DNA of 64,000 nucleotides from Thelonectria olida (taxonomy: Eukaryota > Ascomycota > Sordariomycetes > Hypocreales > Nectriaceae): assembly GCA_020736575.1 (NCBI GenBank), contig JAGPYM010000038.1, positions 1 through 64,000 on the forward strand, written 5' to 3'. The notes under the pieces are model-generated. The model was not told the DNA's origin and searched no databases. It saw nothing but the letters and a program-made list of their open reading frames with translations. A program made the position numbers and the translations under genes. Shown piece by piece: positions 29,274 through 40,708 of the stretch (its first letter is position 1; each line of letters opens with the position of its first letter).

Positions 29274-30373
29274 GGGGTGACTGTTGCAAAACCCCAAAAT
29301 CCACCACGCAAGTGCCGAAATGGGCTAGCGTTGTGGACGTCCCGCCCCACAGTACATTGCTCCATGTACCTCAGCGTTGCTGCTTCCAGGGTAGGAGGCC
29401 GAGCGACCTTCGCTCTGCTCGTCTTGGTACAGCTGCTGTCCGAATTTCATGACCATGGTAAACGAGAACTGTTTGGTGGGAGAAAAAAAAAAAAAAGGTG
29501 TCTCTCAATCGAACCCCCCTGGAAAATATCAATCACTTTGTCAAGACTGAGCTTGGAGTATTGCGTTGTGCGTATCAGTGTGCTAGCCAGCTGTATGTAG
29601 GCTGCTGGCCTCTTCTAAAATATTGCTGCTGCAGGCGGACATTAAGCACGGTCCGCCAACGGTCGAAAATCCAAAATCGCAAATGTTCATCGCCTTTAAA
29701 TATAGGGCTGCAACCCCTATAGCCCGCTATAAGATGCAGGGCTCTAGCCACTATAGCTCACTATAACCTGCCATTTTTCCAGCAGGCTATAGTGGCTCCA
29801 GTTCCTAGCTTTATAGCAAGCTATATCTACACCAGCGAGCCTCCTACTAGATGCAGGGCTGTAGTTACTATAGCCCGCTGTATTAAAGAAGGCCGCAGCC
29901 AATGCAGCCCTGTGCAAGAGGCAGGGCTGCGGCTGCTGTAGCCCGTTGCGTGGCCCGTTGCACGAGAGAGGGCTGCGGCTGCTGGAGCCCAGTGCGGAGG
30001 TGAGGGGGTGCAGCTGCTAGAGCTTGCTATATTATAGCGGGTTATAGTGGGCGAGGTTCAGTCACTATAGCCCGCTATAAATATAGGCCTATGACCACTA
30101 TAACCCGCTATAAAACATGCAGGTTATAGTGGGCTATAGTGGCTGCAGCCCTATATTCAATTTTCTAGAAACTTTGCGGTTTTGGGTTTTCGACCGTTGG
30201 CGGACCATGCCTAATGTGCCACTGTAGAGGCGGACTCTCAGAGAAGATCTACGCGCGGGCCCGCTGCTAGTCCGCAGTACATTTTCTATGCCGACCCGAA
30301 GTACTAGGATGACCAGGGGGCGGGGCGCCTAGACTCAAAAGGGACTGACAGGGAGTTTTGCAACAGTCCCCCC
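29274..30373. mobile_element. 1.1-kb TIR element with TA duplication
   Basis: Terminal repeats GGGGTGACTGTTGCAAAAC and its reverse complement (18 of 19 identical) are flanked by TA (29272-29273, 30374-30375), a Tc1/mariner-type pattern. There is no transposase, so it is non-autonomous. Its interior contains a second inverted-repeat structure. The right end abuts a LINE fragment. Confidence 0.7.
29639..30217. repeat. Inner inverted repeat enclosing an array of GCTATA palindromes
   Basis: Arms at 29639-29683 and 30173-30217 match at 41 of 45 positions (core GGTCCGCCAACGGTCGAAAA). Between them are about a dozen degenerate palindromic units such as TATAGCCCGCTATA and TATAGTGGGCTATA, interspersed with GCAGGGCTG. 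It may be a second nested element. Its transcript would fold strongly. Confidence 0.75.
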
Positions 30374-30375
30374 TA

Positions 30376-31632
30376 TCGCCCACTGTCGCAACGGCGGTGG
30401 CTGAGGCCGAAGCCAGTATCCAGACGGTAGAGGAACGACACAGACAAGCCGCAACAAGATTCTGCATCAACCTTCGGACCCTTCCGAAGACACACCCGCT
30501 GGCAGCTTTGAAGAACAAGGCAAGCAAGCGATTTATATCACCAATGCAGAAGATTGTCTCGGCGGTGGAAAGGGTCCATACGGAGCGGATGGAGGTTATC
30601 CATGAGTATGCGTTGCCGCCATGGACCAGTCGCATCCCAGTGGTGGTCGAGGATGACCGAGCGAAGGCAGCCAAGGCACCAAACGACGTCGAGGGCATCA
30701 TCATAGCAACGTCTAGCTCGAAGAAGGGCGGCATAGTAGGAATGGGAGGCGTCGCGCGCAACGCGACTCGCAACAGCGCAGACGAGGTGGTTGCCAGCTA
30801 TTCTGTCACTCTCGGACCTGGAGACGAGCAGAATCCGTACACAGCGGAACTAGCAGCAATAGCGATGGCGCTGGAGTGCACGCCGCCCAGGCTTCCTTTT
30901 CAGGACGTAACGGTCATGACGAGCAACCACTCGGCCGTGGAAGTGATCAGGAGGCCTCGGCAGCAATCCGGTCAATGCACTATCCGTCAGATATACGACC
31001 GCACCAAGTGCCTTCGGAAAAGAGGCTGTTCTGTTAGAGTCATGTGGGTGCCGGCCAAGGCCGAAGGTTTTGCATTGGGACCGATGGCCAAGGCAGCAGC
31101 GCAGAGAGCTACCAAAGCAGAGTGCATGGCAGAGACACCGTCGTACCAAGCAAGGTCTACAACACTTCGACTAGCGCTCCTCCAACAACGGCAGGGTGGG
31201 CGACTTCCGGAGGACGTTGGACAGTACTCGAAGCGCATCGACAAAGCGCTGCCGGGCAAGCACACCCGTGCGCTATACGACTCACTAGAAAGAAAAGAAG
31301 CGGACGTGATAGCCCAGCTTCGGACTGGGATGATACGACTGAACAGTTATCTTCACAGGATAGGGGCAGCGGAATCGGACATATGCGATTGTGGACAAGC
31401 AGCAGAGACGATTGAGCACTTCCTCTTCCGATGCAAAAAGTGGACAATGCAACGGGAAGCTATGTTTAAATGCTCGCGAACAAAGATTGGGAATTTGTCG
31501 TTCTTCTTGGGAGGAAAAGCTGCGTCGGACGATGAAAAGTGGAAGCCAAACATGCAGGCCGTGCGTGCGGCAATCAAATTTGCTATCGCGACAAACAGGC
31601 TCGATGCGGGCCAGCGGTCATCGGCAAACTAA
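30376..31632 (+). pseudogene. LINE ORF2 C-terminal fragment
   Basis: About 418 codons, open to the normal stop. It starts at VATAVAEAEASIQ, contains the RNase H-like domain (E in PYTAELAAIAMAL; S/N where Asp is expected in VMTSNHSAVEVI) and ends with the zinc motif CDCGQAAETIEHFLFRC. Endonuclease and reverse transcriptase are missing, so it cannot act. It is closer to the first LINE than to the second. Confidence 0.9.
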
Positions 31633-31909
31633 CCTCTAGCGTGCGACTATACTAACAAAAAGCAGCCTCAATTTTGGCAGACCGTGCTTCAGCTGCTGAG
31701 GATAGGATGCTGAACACTTGCAGAATTTGGCCTTCAAGCAGGCCTGCCATGGAACAAGCAGCGACGAGGTTGAGCAGCAAGTGATGAGACGACGATCCGT
31801 GGGGCTTGTGGTGTCAGGTACCAAATGTACTGAAACGTAAACTAGATTGTGTCAAGGCCCTATAGGGACTTCCCTCCGGGCGAAATAAAATCCATCCATC
31901 CATTCAACC
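30376..31909 (+). mobile_element. Truncated LINE, 3' part only
   Basis: A third LINE copy, starting inside ORF2 just before the RNase H-like domain and keeping the 3' region, with CTGAACACTTG, CCGGGCGAAATAAAA and an ATCC microsatellite tail near 31890-31904. Most LINE copies are 5'-truncated; here the left end coincides with the TA duplication of the neighbouring TIR element, so that insertion may instead have broken a longer copy. Confidence 0.85.
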
Positions 31910-32842
31910 GTAACAGCCCGGGCGTCTCGTTTTGGACCCCTTCCGGCAGAAACGGCCTTGCGGATTAACTTTCCTATTCCTGGTTTTCAGGCCCGTGGCC
32001 AACTCGACTTGCGGTTACAAACCGCCCATCACCTGCTGCTCGGGGGAGACGAGAGGGTTGGCCATGAACTTGATGGCCTTGGTTTCACACATAATGCCAG
32101 CCGGCCTGAATCTTGAGGGCGTGGTAGCCAATCAAGTTTTGTGGCGGGAGGATGAGGCGTTTGACCGAGACGCATGAACGGCATCTGAAGAAGCATTCTT
32201 CTCCTATTCAGCCCAACTCAGCTCTCATCCAGATACGTTAGTCTCGGACCGTTTGGTCCTAATTGAGTGGCATCCCGCCTCCTTTGTTCGCTAACGAGAC
32301 GTCCTCATATTGTCTGCTTATTGGGCTTGTTGCAAGGCAAGAGAGATAGGAGACTCCGTTCGTATCAAACGGAACGTAGCCCAGCTGGGCGGGAGTGAAG
32401 CCAACATTGACGCTGGTTATGCGTTGCATCTCCCAACCATCCTCCCCTACTTTTCACACTCCCTATGCTAGATTGGGGACTAGGATTAGATGGCATCCGC
32501 TATTTGAAACCGCCTCAGTTCTCATATCATACGGCCTGTTGGTGGTCTTGACCTCGAGCTGAGCGGGATTGTCCGTGTAGTTACTTGTTTCCCTAAGAAG
32601 TGTAGGGCCTTGATTTTTTGGGGGTTTGGGGCCACGCCCTCCTCTCGGGAGCACCTGCCTCTTTTACGAGACTACGTTCATTCTAGTTTTACACCGAATC
32701 TAATTAACAGTAGGGAATCATCTAAACTTCGCCTGAGCGTCATGGCCAACCCCCCAGCCAAGAAGGGCGCAGCCAACAGTCGATGGCATGGTCGGCCGTC
32801 CCGGTTACACTCGTCATCATATCCATCAAGGCGCCACCTAGT
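31910..32842. other. No gene seen
   Basis: Only short or non-ATG frames; no repeat or RNA gene recognised. Confidence 0.4.
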
Positions 32843-33320
32843 TGTTGGTCGGCTCTTGCCTCGTCCATTGCCCCGATAAGGAAAGTGTATGTGTTGAGGT
32901 AATAGCCCCGGTGAAGGCGATGTGTGTGTAATGGCTTCGGAGGATGACCGTTTATGCAAGCCATCGGCGTTTTGCATCGCCCCTGATTGTCTCCATGGCT
33001 GACCCTGGACCTCGTCGAGTCTGCCTTGACTGTTGTCATCAGAGGAATATAGATTGAACTGTCCGAATGGAATACGAGGGCGTGTTGGCTGCGTAAGCGG
33101 AGGGAGAGTACTTCTGCAGCACGACGAGCCATGACTCAACCACAGCACATGGCTGCGATGATACCATTCTTGCCGAAGGGATATGCCAGATACGTTCAGG
33201 GATGGCGCGTTGTATTTGATTACGAGGCTTGAGCTTTCGGATAGACTTGTTCCCGGACGATGGCACCTAAAAGGGATGATAAGAGGCAACCGGCTGATTA
33301 AAGTCTCATAAGTCATGCCG
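32843..33320. repeat. Diverged direct repeat, copy A
   Basis: About 480 bp that can be aligned by eye with 34047-34575, sharing blocks such as GGAAAGTGTA, GGAGGATGACCG, GCAAGCCATCGG and CCGAATGGAATA in the same order. On the minus strand both copies keep related peptides (SSSEAITHTS here, SSSEIITHTS in copy B), suggesting an old coding segment. I do not recognise it. Confidence 0.6.
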
Positions 33321-34046
33321 CAGGATGGGGATAAGGAGAAAGATGTGATCCTGCCGGGCTGTTCACCCTCGCTCCGGCCGAACCACCTACCTTGCCTGAA
33401 GAGGCTCCTGAGACGTATGGTGCTCTGGCTCCTTGACGATGGACTTGACAATGGACGCTGGCTCTGCTCGCGGGTGGAATGCTGAGAGTGACTTGACGTA
33501 AGCTGGCAACTCTGCTCCCGGATCGTTTCTTGATCTTGCCAGGGTTCTATCCGTTTTATTCGTTCCTGACCTGCCCTCTGCTTTTGCTTTACGCCCACTT
33601 AGAAAGGATAGGCAGCCGGATAGAGATGCAACCCTGCCTGTGTGAGAAAGTTTGAAAGTCAAGATACTCTCTGTAAGCTGTAACCTAATATCCCCGTCAA
33701 GCCACCGAGCACCTCCTTTCTAACTCTCCTACAACACCACACCCTTTCACGTTTGGCTGCCTCCTGAGTTGTGTCAAATTACTGGATATGGCAAGATGGC
33801 CGTTGTTCAATACGAGTCAGATGGATATTGCGCATGCAGAGGTATTCCCACAGCGGGAATTTTCGTCGACTTCATGCGTTGGCCCTCGTCATCCACCGGC
33901 CATACGTCTGCAAAACTTTGACTGATCGCGCGAGACCGAGCAGGGGCTGATGAAAAGGGGTTGATGCAGGCTTGAAAAGTGACGCAGCTTACCGAGGAGG
34001 CAGACTAACGACTACTGGCGGTGGTGGTGGCAGGCCTTGGGACGCT
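33321..34046. other. Spacer between direct repeats, no gene seen
   Basis: Nothing recognisable. A long minus-strand open frame (33598-32678) covers copy A and part of this spacer but is low-complexity Ser/Arg-rich and resembles no family I know. Confidence 0.35.
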
Positions 34047-34575
34047 GGTTGTTGGCCGCCTGTTGCCTTATGTCCATTGCCCGGGAAGGAAAGTGTACGT
34101 GTCGAGATGATAACTCCAAGGCTGCGTCAATGCGGCTGGTGTGTGTGATGATCTCGGAGGATGACCGATCAACAGCAAGCGGGCAGTGCGCTCTCGTCAA
34201 CTCCTGCAAGCCATCGGACTTCTGCGGCACTCCCGACAGCCTCCACTGTCCCTGGATCTAATCAAGTCTGCCTTAGCTGCGGTCATGACGGATCTAGACC
34301 TGGCTGAATTGCCCGAATGGAATATGATATTATCCAAGCTGCATAAGCCGGTGGAAGGGCTTCCGCGGCACGACGAGTTATGACTCGCCTCGAGAGCCAG
34401 GCGTTGTGATAATGCCGTCGTTGCCGACTGGGTGCCAGGGGCCCTCAAGGATGAAGCGTTGCTCCTCAGTTACCGATGCTCGAGCACCCGGATAGAATCG
34501 TTCCCGGGCAATGCCATCCAATGGAAATGAAGAGAGGTGGCCAGCTGATCAAAGTCTGATCAGGCTCGGGGATGG
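34047..34575. repeat. Diverged direct repeat, copy B
   Basis: Second copy of the segment at 32843-33320, same orientation, about 1.2 kb further on. The copies differ by many substitutions and small indels, and neither has a long clean frame, so they are old. Confidence 0.6.
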
Positions 34576-36803
34576 CAACATGGCTACGGGGAGGCTTGGT
34601 CATCCTGTTGCATCGTTATGTCCGGATCCTATCCGTAAATAGCAAATATCCCTCTTCGTATCTGTAGGATGCCTAGATCGGCATCCACATGTAGCCGGGC
34701 TGGGGCAACTGTAACGATCTGAGTCGATTCCGACGGTAGACTTAGAGGGTTCTAGGTTTATGTTAGCAGAGAGATCAAGGCGTTAAGGTCTGAGTGTTGA
34801 GATCCATGGTTTAACGGATCAATGGCTATTCCGATCCATTGGTGGCTGGGATGTAGATGTCTTCTTGTCAATAGCTTCCGCTAGTTAGCGCTAGTCTTTC
34901 TCCTTCAATTAAACACAATATGCTCATTTCAACACTGAGCAGTGCGCGGGAGTAAACAAAGGGTTGTTACGTCTGGTAATGTGCTCAAAGTAGATGAGTG
35001 TAACCAAGTTGTATTGAAAGCTGAAGTAGCTGTAACTTATTTAGGTGCTAAATGAATGTGTTTATATACTGGCTACTTCCTGGGGTCGAGTCTGGTCGAC
35101 TCGAGTCGAACCGACCTGGTTCGACTTGCATATGGCGCCTTGCGCTCATAGGCTTTTTTTTATGGGCCCATTGGGTTCTGCCGTGGTTGACCGCCTGGTC
35201 CCATGGCCGTATGTGTGACGAGCTATCTTTATGCAGGCTACCTGCTTGACTCAGGGGTTTTGTTTGCGGGCTAAACTCCAGCCCTAGAGAACATAAATTC
35301 ATGGCACCTCCCCATTACTTCTGACCCTCCTGTCACCTCTCCCAAACTTCATCTCTTGAGTTTCATACATACAGAAAATGCCACCTCCTATTCCCAGCGA
35401 CAACCCCTCCCTGCAGAAGGATCCTAAGGTGGGACCGCAAGAACCAGGGGTTCTAGAGAGGAGAAAAGTCATAAAGTGGGGTGGTCTGTGTTTATGGCCC
35501 GCGAGCTTGGCTTCTTGTTGGGCGTCGTTTGTGAGGGGCATCGGGCTGGCTGAGTGATTGTTGGACGGACGGGCTGGCGTTTGACGGGGGCGTCGGCACT
35601 CGTGTGACGGCATCTAGGACTCTGACAATCGAGGGCTGGTTACGTAGGCCCGCCGTAGTCGGAAGATGCAAGGCATCGGAGCTTGTCGACAGAGAGAGCA
35701 ACTTTTGTCGAGGTGCGGGGGGCGGCCTCGTTTGTCATGTACGACGATAGCCAGCCAGCCAGCCAGCCAGCCCGCCCAGATGTAAGGATTCGTCATGGCC
35801 TCCATGGAAGCGTGTAGAAGGAGAGCAAGCGGATGTGTGCAGCGGCTACGTGCCGGGGCCTTTTTGGTGGTGGGTGTTTCATCTGCAGCCGGAGCGGACG
35901 AAAAGCTTCGGAGGGCCGGAGGGTCGGAGGCGGGAGGGTTTTGGTGAGACGCGGATGTGTCTTTGCATGTTCCGGATGCGCGGGGCCGGGTGGTCTGGAA
36001 TTGGAATTGTGACGGATATGTGCAGCAATGGGGTGATTTGTAAACATCACGGCATCATGAGACAGTGTTGCAGGATGGGGCGGGGGAAGAGAGACATGTC
36101 TTAGCATGCCTTGGAGGTTGGGCATGTCTTGGGTAGCTTACACTACATGTCTCTATCCATCGATCCATCAAAGACTGAAGGAATAGGGTTGACCAGTCCG
36201 TCTTCCGGGCTCACTGCAAAGACGCGTGTGGTAGCACATCAGATTGCCTTAGTCCCCATCCTCTATCGATCAAGCTACGAGCAAGACGGAAAGGCTGGCA
36301 GCAACAAGGTTGTCCGGGCCAGTCTTCCGCGCTGAACGTAAGCTGTGCAGAAAAGCTTGTCTGGACGGGAGGCTCTGCGTCAGCTTGCCTTGCCCAACCC
36401 TCCCGGAGTCGAACTATTGAAGATCGCGGGGGAGGCTAGGAGGATTGGGTTGAACGGGTTGATCATCCGAGCTGAAAAGGCTCGCGCCACGTGGAAAAGA
36501 CTTGTTCTGTTCAATGCCGCGGTCTGGATGAATCCGTTTGGGAAACTTAGTAGCCGACTGTGCAGATAGCTTGAGGGGGAGGTGACTTGTATGTGCTTCA
36601 TCGAGCAAGCTGGACAACGGGGAGATGCGAAGAAGAACACTACGACAATGGCGAAAAAGGCGGAGTGTAAGAGTGACGGGACACGTCGTCTACTCGCTGC
36701 TTGCCTTCCATCGTATCCAAGTACCGATTCCTGTCTTACGTCAAGCATAAACCTATGCAACCTGAATGATAAAGCAAAGGCTCATTGTGTATAGCTTGCT
36801 CGA
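34576..36803. other. No confident gene; AGCC microsatellite
   Basis: Six perfect AGCC units lie at 35749-35772. A sequence starting TGTAACGATCTGAG at 34710 looks like an LTR start, but I found no matching end or duplication. Short overlapping frames on both strands (for example 36125-35793) have no recognisable features. Confidence 0.35.
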
Positions 36804-39036
36804 CTAAACAATGTCAATATCTCGTGCATCCTCTTCCCCAAACCATGCATCCATATAATCAATGCCTGTAATTTTAACCAATCCCACTCTACGGAAGCTG
36901 TCCTTCATACCGGACACTGGCTTCAGCACTATTGCGTAACCGGTCCATATACGTGAATCCTGCGACCACTGATCCATTCCGACTTCCAAAACGTATGCAC
37001 CTGGATAATGCTTTCCAAGCAAGCCTTGCTCTTGTGACAAAGTAGAGTCGTAGTCCGTTAGACCGTCTGGCAAGAATGTCTCTCTTCGATAGCTCTTGGT
37101 CTTGAAAGGTCTGATATTGAAATACGCACTGAATTGGACGATGGCAGCTTCACGGACCCTACCGCGGACGCGTAAACAGCCCGCCTTCACCAGTCCGTAA
37201 GGATCTGAACCCGCAAGTGTGGTATGGCATGAGAGAATGCGAAGCCGCCAATTGGTCCGAGACTGGTTAGTTCTGGGCACCAGGAACTGCACCGCTCTCG
37301 TAGATGATGCCCAAGACCAACTCGGTGCCACATATTCCCTTCCTCGCGTCGAGCTGCATCGTAGGTGCGCGGCATTGGGGGTTGTCGTCCATAGAAGCGC
37401 CTCGGGCAGATGACGCTCCCAGATTCCAGCCAAGTATTTGTCTGAGCTTGTAGGCTGGCTCGCACGCACGATGCCGGAGATGGCGGGCAGCCTATCTGTC
37501 GACACAGACAGGTCGCATGCAGAATATGCCTCCAGAAAAGAGTGCCACCAGCTTGAAAACCGCGTCGTGGACGCCTTGATTACCAGCATACGCTCCCGAA
37601 ACTGTCTCCGAGTTACTCCCAAGTCCTTTTCTTGAACTTGACGATGCTGCCAGTTCAGGTTGTCCTCATGTAAGGATTCGTAGTATAGGGCGCCATGGCA
37701 TTCGAAGTACATCTGGAAGGAGCCGAAATAGAGAGTACGCCGCGAGAGAATACGCTCTTGCATAACCCACCCGCGATTGTCCAGTACAGAACTGGGCTGC
37801 TCTGCTAGGACGTCGCGCGGATTTCGCTTTGGGTGTCTTTCTGGAGGAGCCGGCTCCGGATGGCATCCAGGGTACCAGATAGTCAAGGTGCCTTGAGGCT
37901 TTCCGCCTTCAGTGCGATATTGGATCGGACACGGGCTATACTTGGAATCTGTGAGGGTTTCCCGGGAATGTAGGAACCCGGCAGTAGAGTCCTCTGCAGC
38001 AGGCGCAGCAATGGTCAACACGGCACTCTGATAAATGGAAGACATTCTAGGGCATTCTGACTGCCACTCATGTTGATCATCCTGAACGATACACAGAGAG
38101 TCGATCCAGATGAACTCGTGGCCTAGTCGATAGGCAGTGATGACTGCATCCCGAAACGTCGCGGGCAGGGCCTCAATGGCGAAACCTGCCATGCGGCTCT
38201 GTAAGTTACCACGCATCGTTGACGCAGGCTTCGTCGTACCCCAGCGATGGGAAAGAGCAACGTATTCGCATCTCTGAGAGGGGTTTGTGGCAACGAGGCT
38301 GAGCCTGGAAGCATTCTCTTTGATGTGAAGAAGACGTGTCGGGTTTTCGTACTCTCTGATGTGGCCATTTTCGCACGCTTTGTGTTGACTGCGACATTTC
38401 TCAATCCATCTTTTGGCGAGGTCAAAGTCAACATTCTTACTACATGACCTCCCCCAAGCAAGGCCCGAAATGTTCCTGAAACGTGGTTGATCTCATTCGT
38501 TAGTTGCCACTTGCCAGCAACGTTCAGCTCGGAGAGGAGCAACACTCACCATCTCCAACCGCAATCGCGAACTGGGCGACTTCCCACTTGCCAGCATTTC
38601 GTGTGCCAAAGAAACACCTATACAGGCTGTGCAATATATCGCGTTCAGGATCGTCATAAATGATCACCTGAAAGTCACCAGGTGTGTCAGTCCCGAACTC
38701 AGAAGTTAAGCGCAGCTCTATGCCAGCCAATGTCTCATGGCCGTGCTCTTTCTTCCGGCGAGAATAGCGGGTATGTATATATCCGTGATAAAAGAGCGCA
38801 CATAGCTGGCATTCTCTCATCCCCGATTCTTTAAGGGCGGACAATGAGCCGTGATGAGCGAATAGCTTGGGCTTGGTTGCGTAGACTTCGAATACGGTAG
38901 GACGGGCACAGGTTTGCTCGAAATCCAAGCAAAGACGGCACAAAGTTGAAGAGGCATAGCGAGGTAGCTTACAAGGCACCGGCCTGTAGATCTGTTCACT
39001 GTCTTTCCGAGAGTTAGGTGTAGTAAGAGACGCCAT
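36804..39036 (-). CDS. HET-domain protein (heterokaryon incompatibility type)
   Basis: Two exons, 39036-38550 and 38491-36804, give 724 residues. The intron (58 bp) starts GTGAGT and ends CTAACGAATGAG; this acceptor, rather than the stronger-looking CAG further on, keeps the frame. The HET domain begins near residue 240 with YVALSHRWGTT and continues through LPATFRDAVITAYRLG, FIWIDSLCIVQDD and MSSIYQSAVLTIAAP, the classic HET blocks. Upstream is the common N-terminal region (FDLAKRWIEKC, HKACEN, ENPTRLLHI). The C-terminal part is typical of stand-alone HET proteins. These act in non-self recognition and programmed cell death on hyphal fusion; its partner is unknown. Confidence 0.9.
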
Positions 39037-39538
39037 GTCAAGTGAATAAGAAGACGAGTCGACAGCGAATGGTAGGTGTAAGAATCCGCCGCCAAGGGAT
39101 AGGGGTCAGAAAAAACGCGGAATGGAAGTTGAAAACAAAGTGTTTGTCCGCCTCGGCCGGCTTGATGCTAGTTCGGGGCGCAGTACATAAGGCAGACTCT
39201 AGAATCCGGAGTGCCTCGCCATGTGAATCCGTAATTCTTGCAGTCTTCTCACGCAATAGCGGACAAGAAGCTATGCTTGCTTTGATCTTGGTCTTATCAA
39301 GCTTAGGGCGACACGGTGGGAGGGCTCTTGGGATATCTTTGCTGCCTGCAAACCATGGGTAGGTATATAGAACCAGCAAGATAGGGCAAAGAACTTACTG
39401 AAATGGAGAGTTGTCAAACCCAAAGCTGATTGATAAGATTGTCCGAACGCATGTAATGTTTAGATACCGAGAGGAGGTCTGACGCGGATTGGACGAGGAG
39501 CCTCCCTTCTCAATCGCTTCCAGCATCATTTTTCTGCC
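39037..39538. other. HET gene promoter side, no gene seen
   Basis: Upstream of the HET gene; only short frames on either strand. Confidence 0.4.
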
Positions 39539-39826
39539 GTGTTTGCCCTATTCCGCCTCTATCCAATGACGACTGCACACCTGGATAAGGCGTACTTTTT
39601 CCTCGGCATCTTCGATGCACAGATACCTCTATTCCATGGCGAAGGCTCAACAGCTTTCGAGTGGTCACATGAGGAGATCGTCAAGCAGGGGGATGACCAA
39701 AGCATCTTTGCCTGCGGCTATGATCAATCTGGTGTGGGATCGACGTCGTCGGAGTTCTTGCAACATCACCCGATGATTTCGCTGGATACGCAAAGGTTGT
39801 TCTATGCCTCCGTGCCAGTCCAATAG
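39539..39826 (+). pseudogene. Relic of a second HET-family protein
   Basis: The frame contains TTAHLDKAYFFLGIFDAQIP and LFHGEGSTAFEWSHEEIVKQ followed by DDQSIFACG, matching the conserved block just after the HET domain in HET proteins (EDRAYCLLGIFD...LYGEG...EIIKQSDDQSIFAW). No HET core or start codon is seen upstream, so this is a fragment of about 85 residues, divergent from the intact HET gene. Confidence 0.8.
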
Positions 39827-40708
39827 TCTCACAGGAGTATGCGAGAGAATCCGACACGACATTAACATCGATATACCGCTGCTACACGTTGGCTAGGCAG
39901 ATCAAAGGCGACTTTTGAAGTGTCAAATTCTCGACAACTGCTTGGATCTGATTGCCATGGCCTTCAAAGATCAACACTTGCAAACTACATGAAGCACGCT
40001 TACCAACCAAGTAATCTGTTTGCGGTGTTCAGGAGTTCCATCCTCGACGTTTGATCGAAGAATCTCTGCGAGATTCGACTCCTTACGTTGTTAACATGCC
40101 CATCAAGAACCCAAGGGACGATCGTTAGAAACAGTAGATTACTCCGCGTTAGGGCACCCTCTTTCTCTCCCCTATGAGAATCGGGCAAAACGAGAAGTCT
40201 TCGGTGAGTAATTGGATGTCGTTGCCGTGACACACATGTCGCCCTCTCATTACTTCATGTGGTTAGCATGTTGGAAAGGACTTGGCAGTTCGTGGAACGC
40301 CATCGGGTAACATGAAGAGGCGTGATGTCGTCTCGAGACGTAGGACTTGGACAAACAGACCGCGTCTTGCTTCCAATCTTATGAGAGAGTCGGCATCAAG
40401 AGGAGCAAAAGAAGAAGAAGACGTCTTAGCAATTGCTTCAATTTGCAAAAAAGAAAACATACAACAGCGAGGATTCCCCAATCGTCACCGACTTGAGTAC
40501 TAATTCACCGCTTCTTGGCTTGACGTTCGGAGAGCAGACGGGGTTTCTCCTTCGCTAGATGTTGCCAGCCCGGAGTTCTGCCGAGCGGGCGGCCGAGAAG
40601 CGGCCCCATCACCCAGGCCGAAGTTTAGCCGCTCCGTTTTGTCGACCGGGCACCGGGCTCTCAGACGGTCGCCGCGGTGGAGAAGCTCTCCGTTTCCTCC
40701 GGAGTAAA
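39827..40708. other. No gene seen
   Basis: Short frames only. A 14-bp palindrome (CGGAGTAAACTCCG) lies at the boundary with the LINE fragment. Confidence 0.4.

Noticed and set aside
34710..35290. Possible solo LTR starting TGTAACGATCTG
   Set aside because: No matching second LTR, no clear end and no target duplication could be found.
38436..38550. Apparent frameshift between HET exon 1 and the HET core
   Set aside because: It appears only with the CAG acceptor at 38476; using the GAG acceptor after the CTAAC branch site (exon from 38491) joins the frames cleanly.
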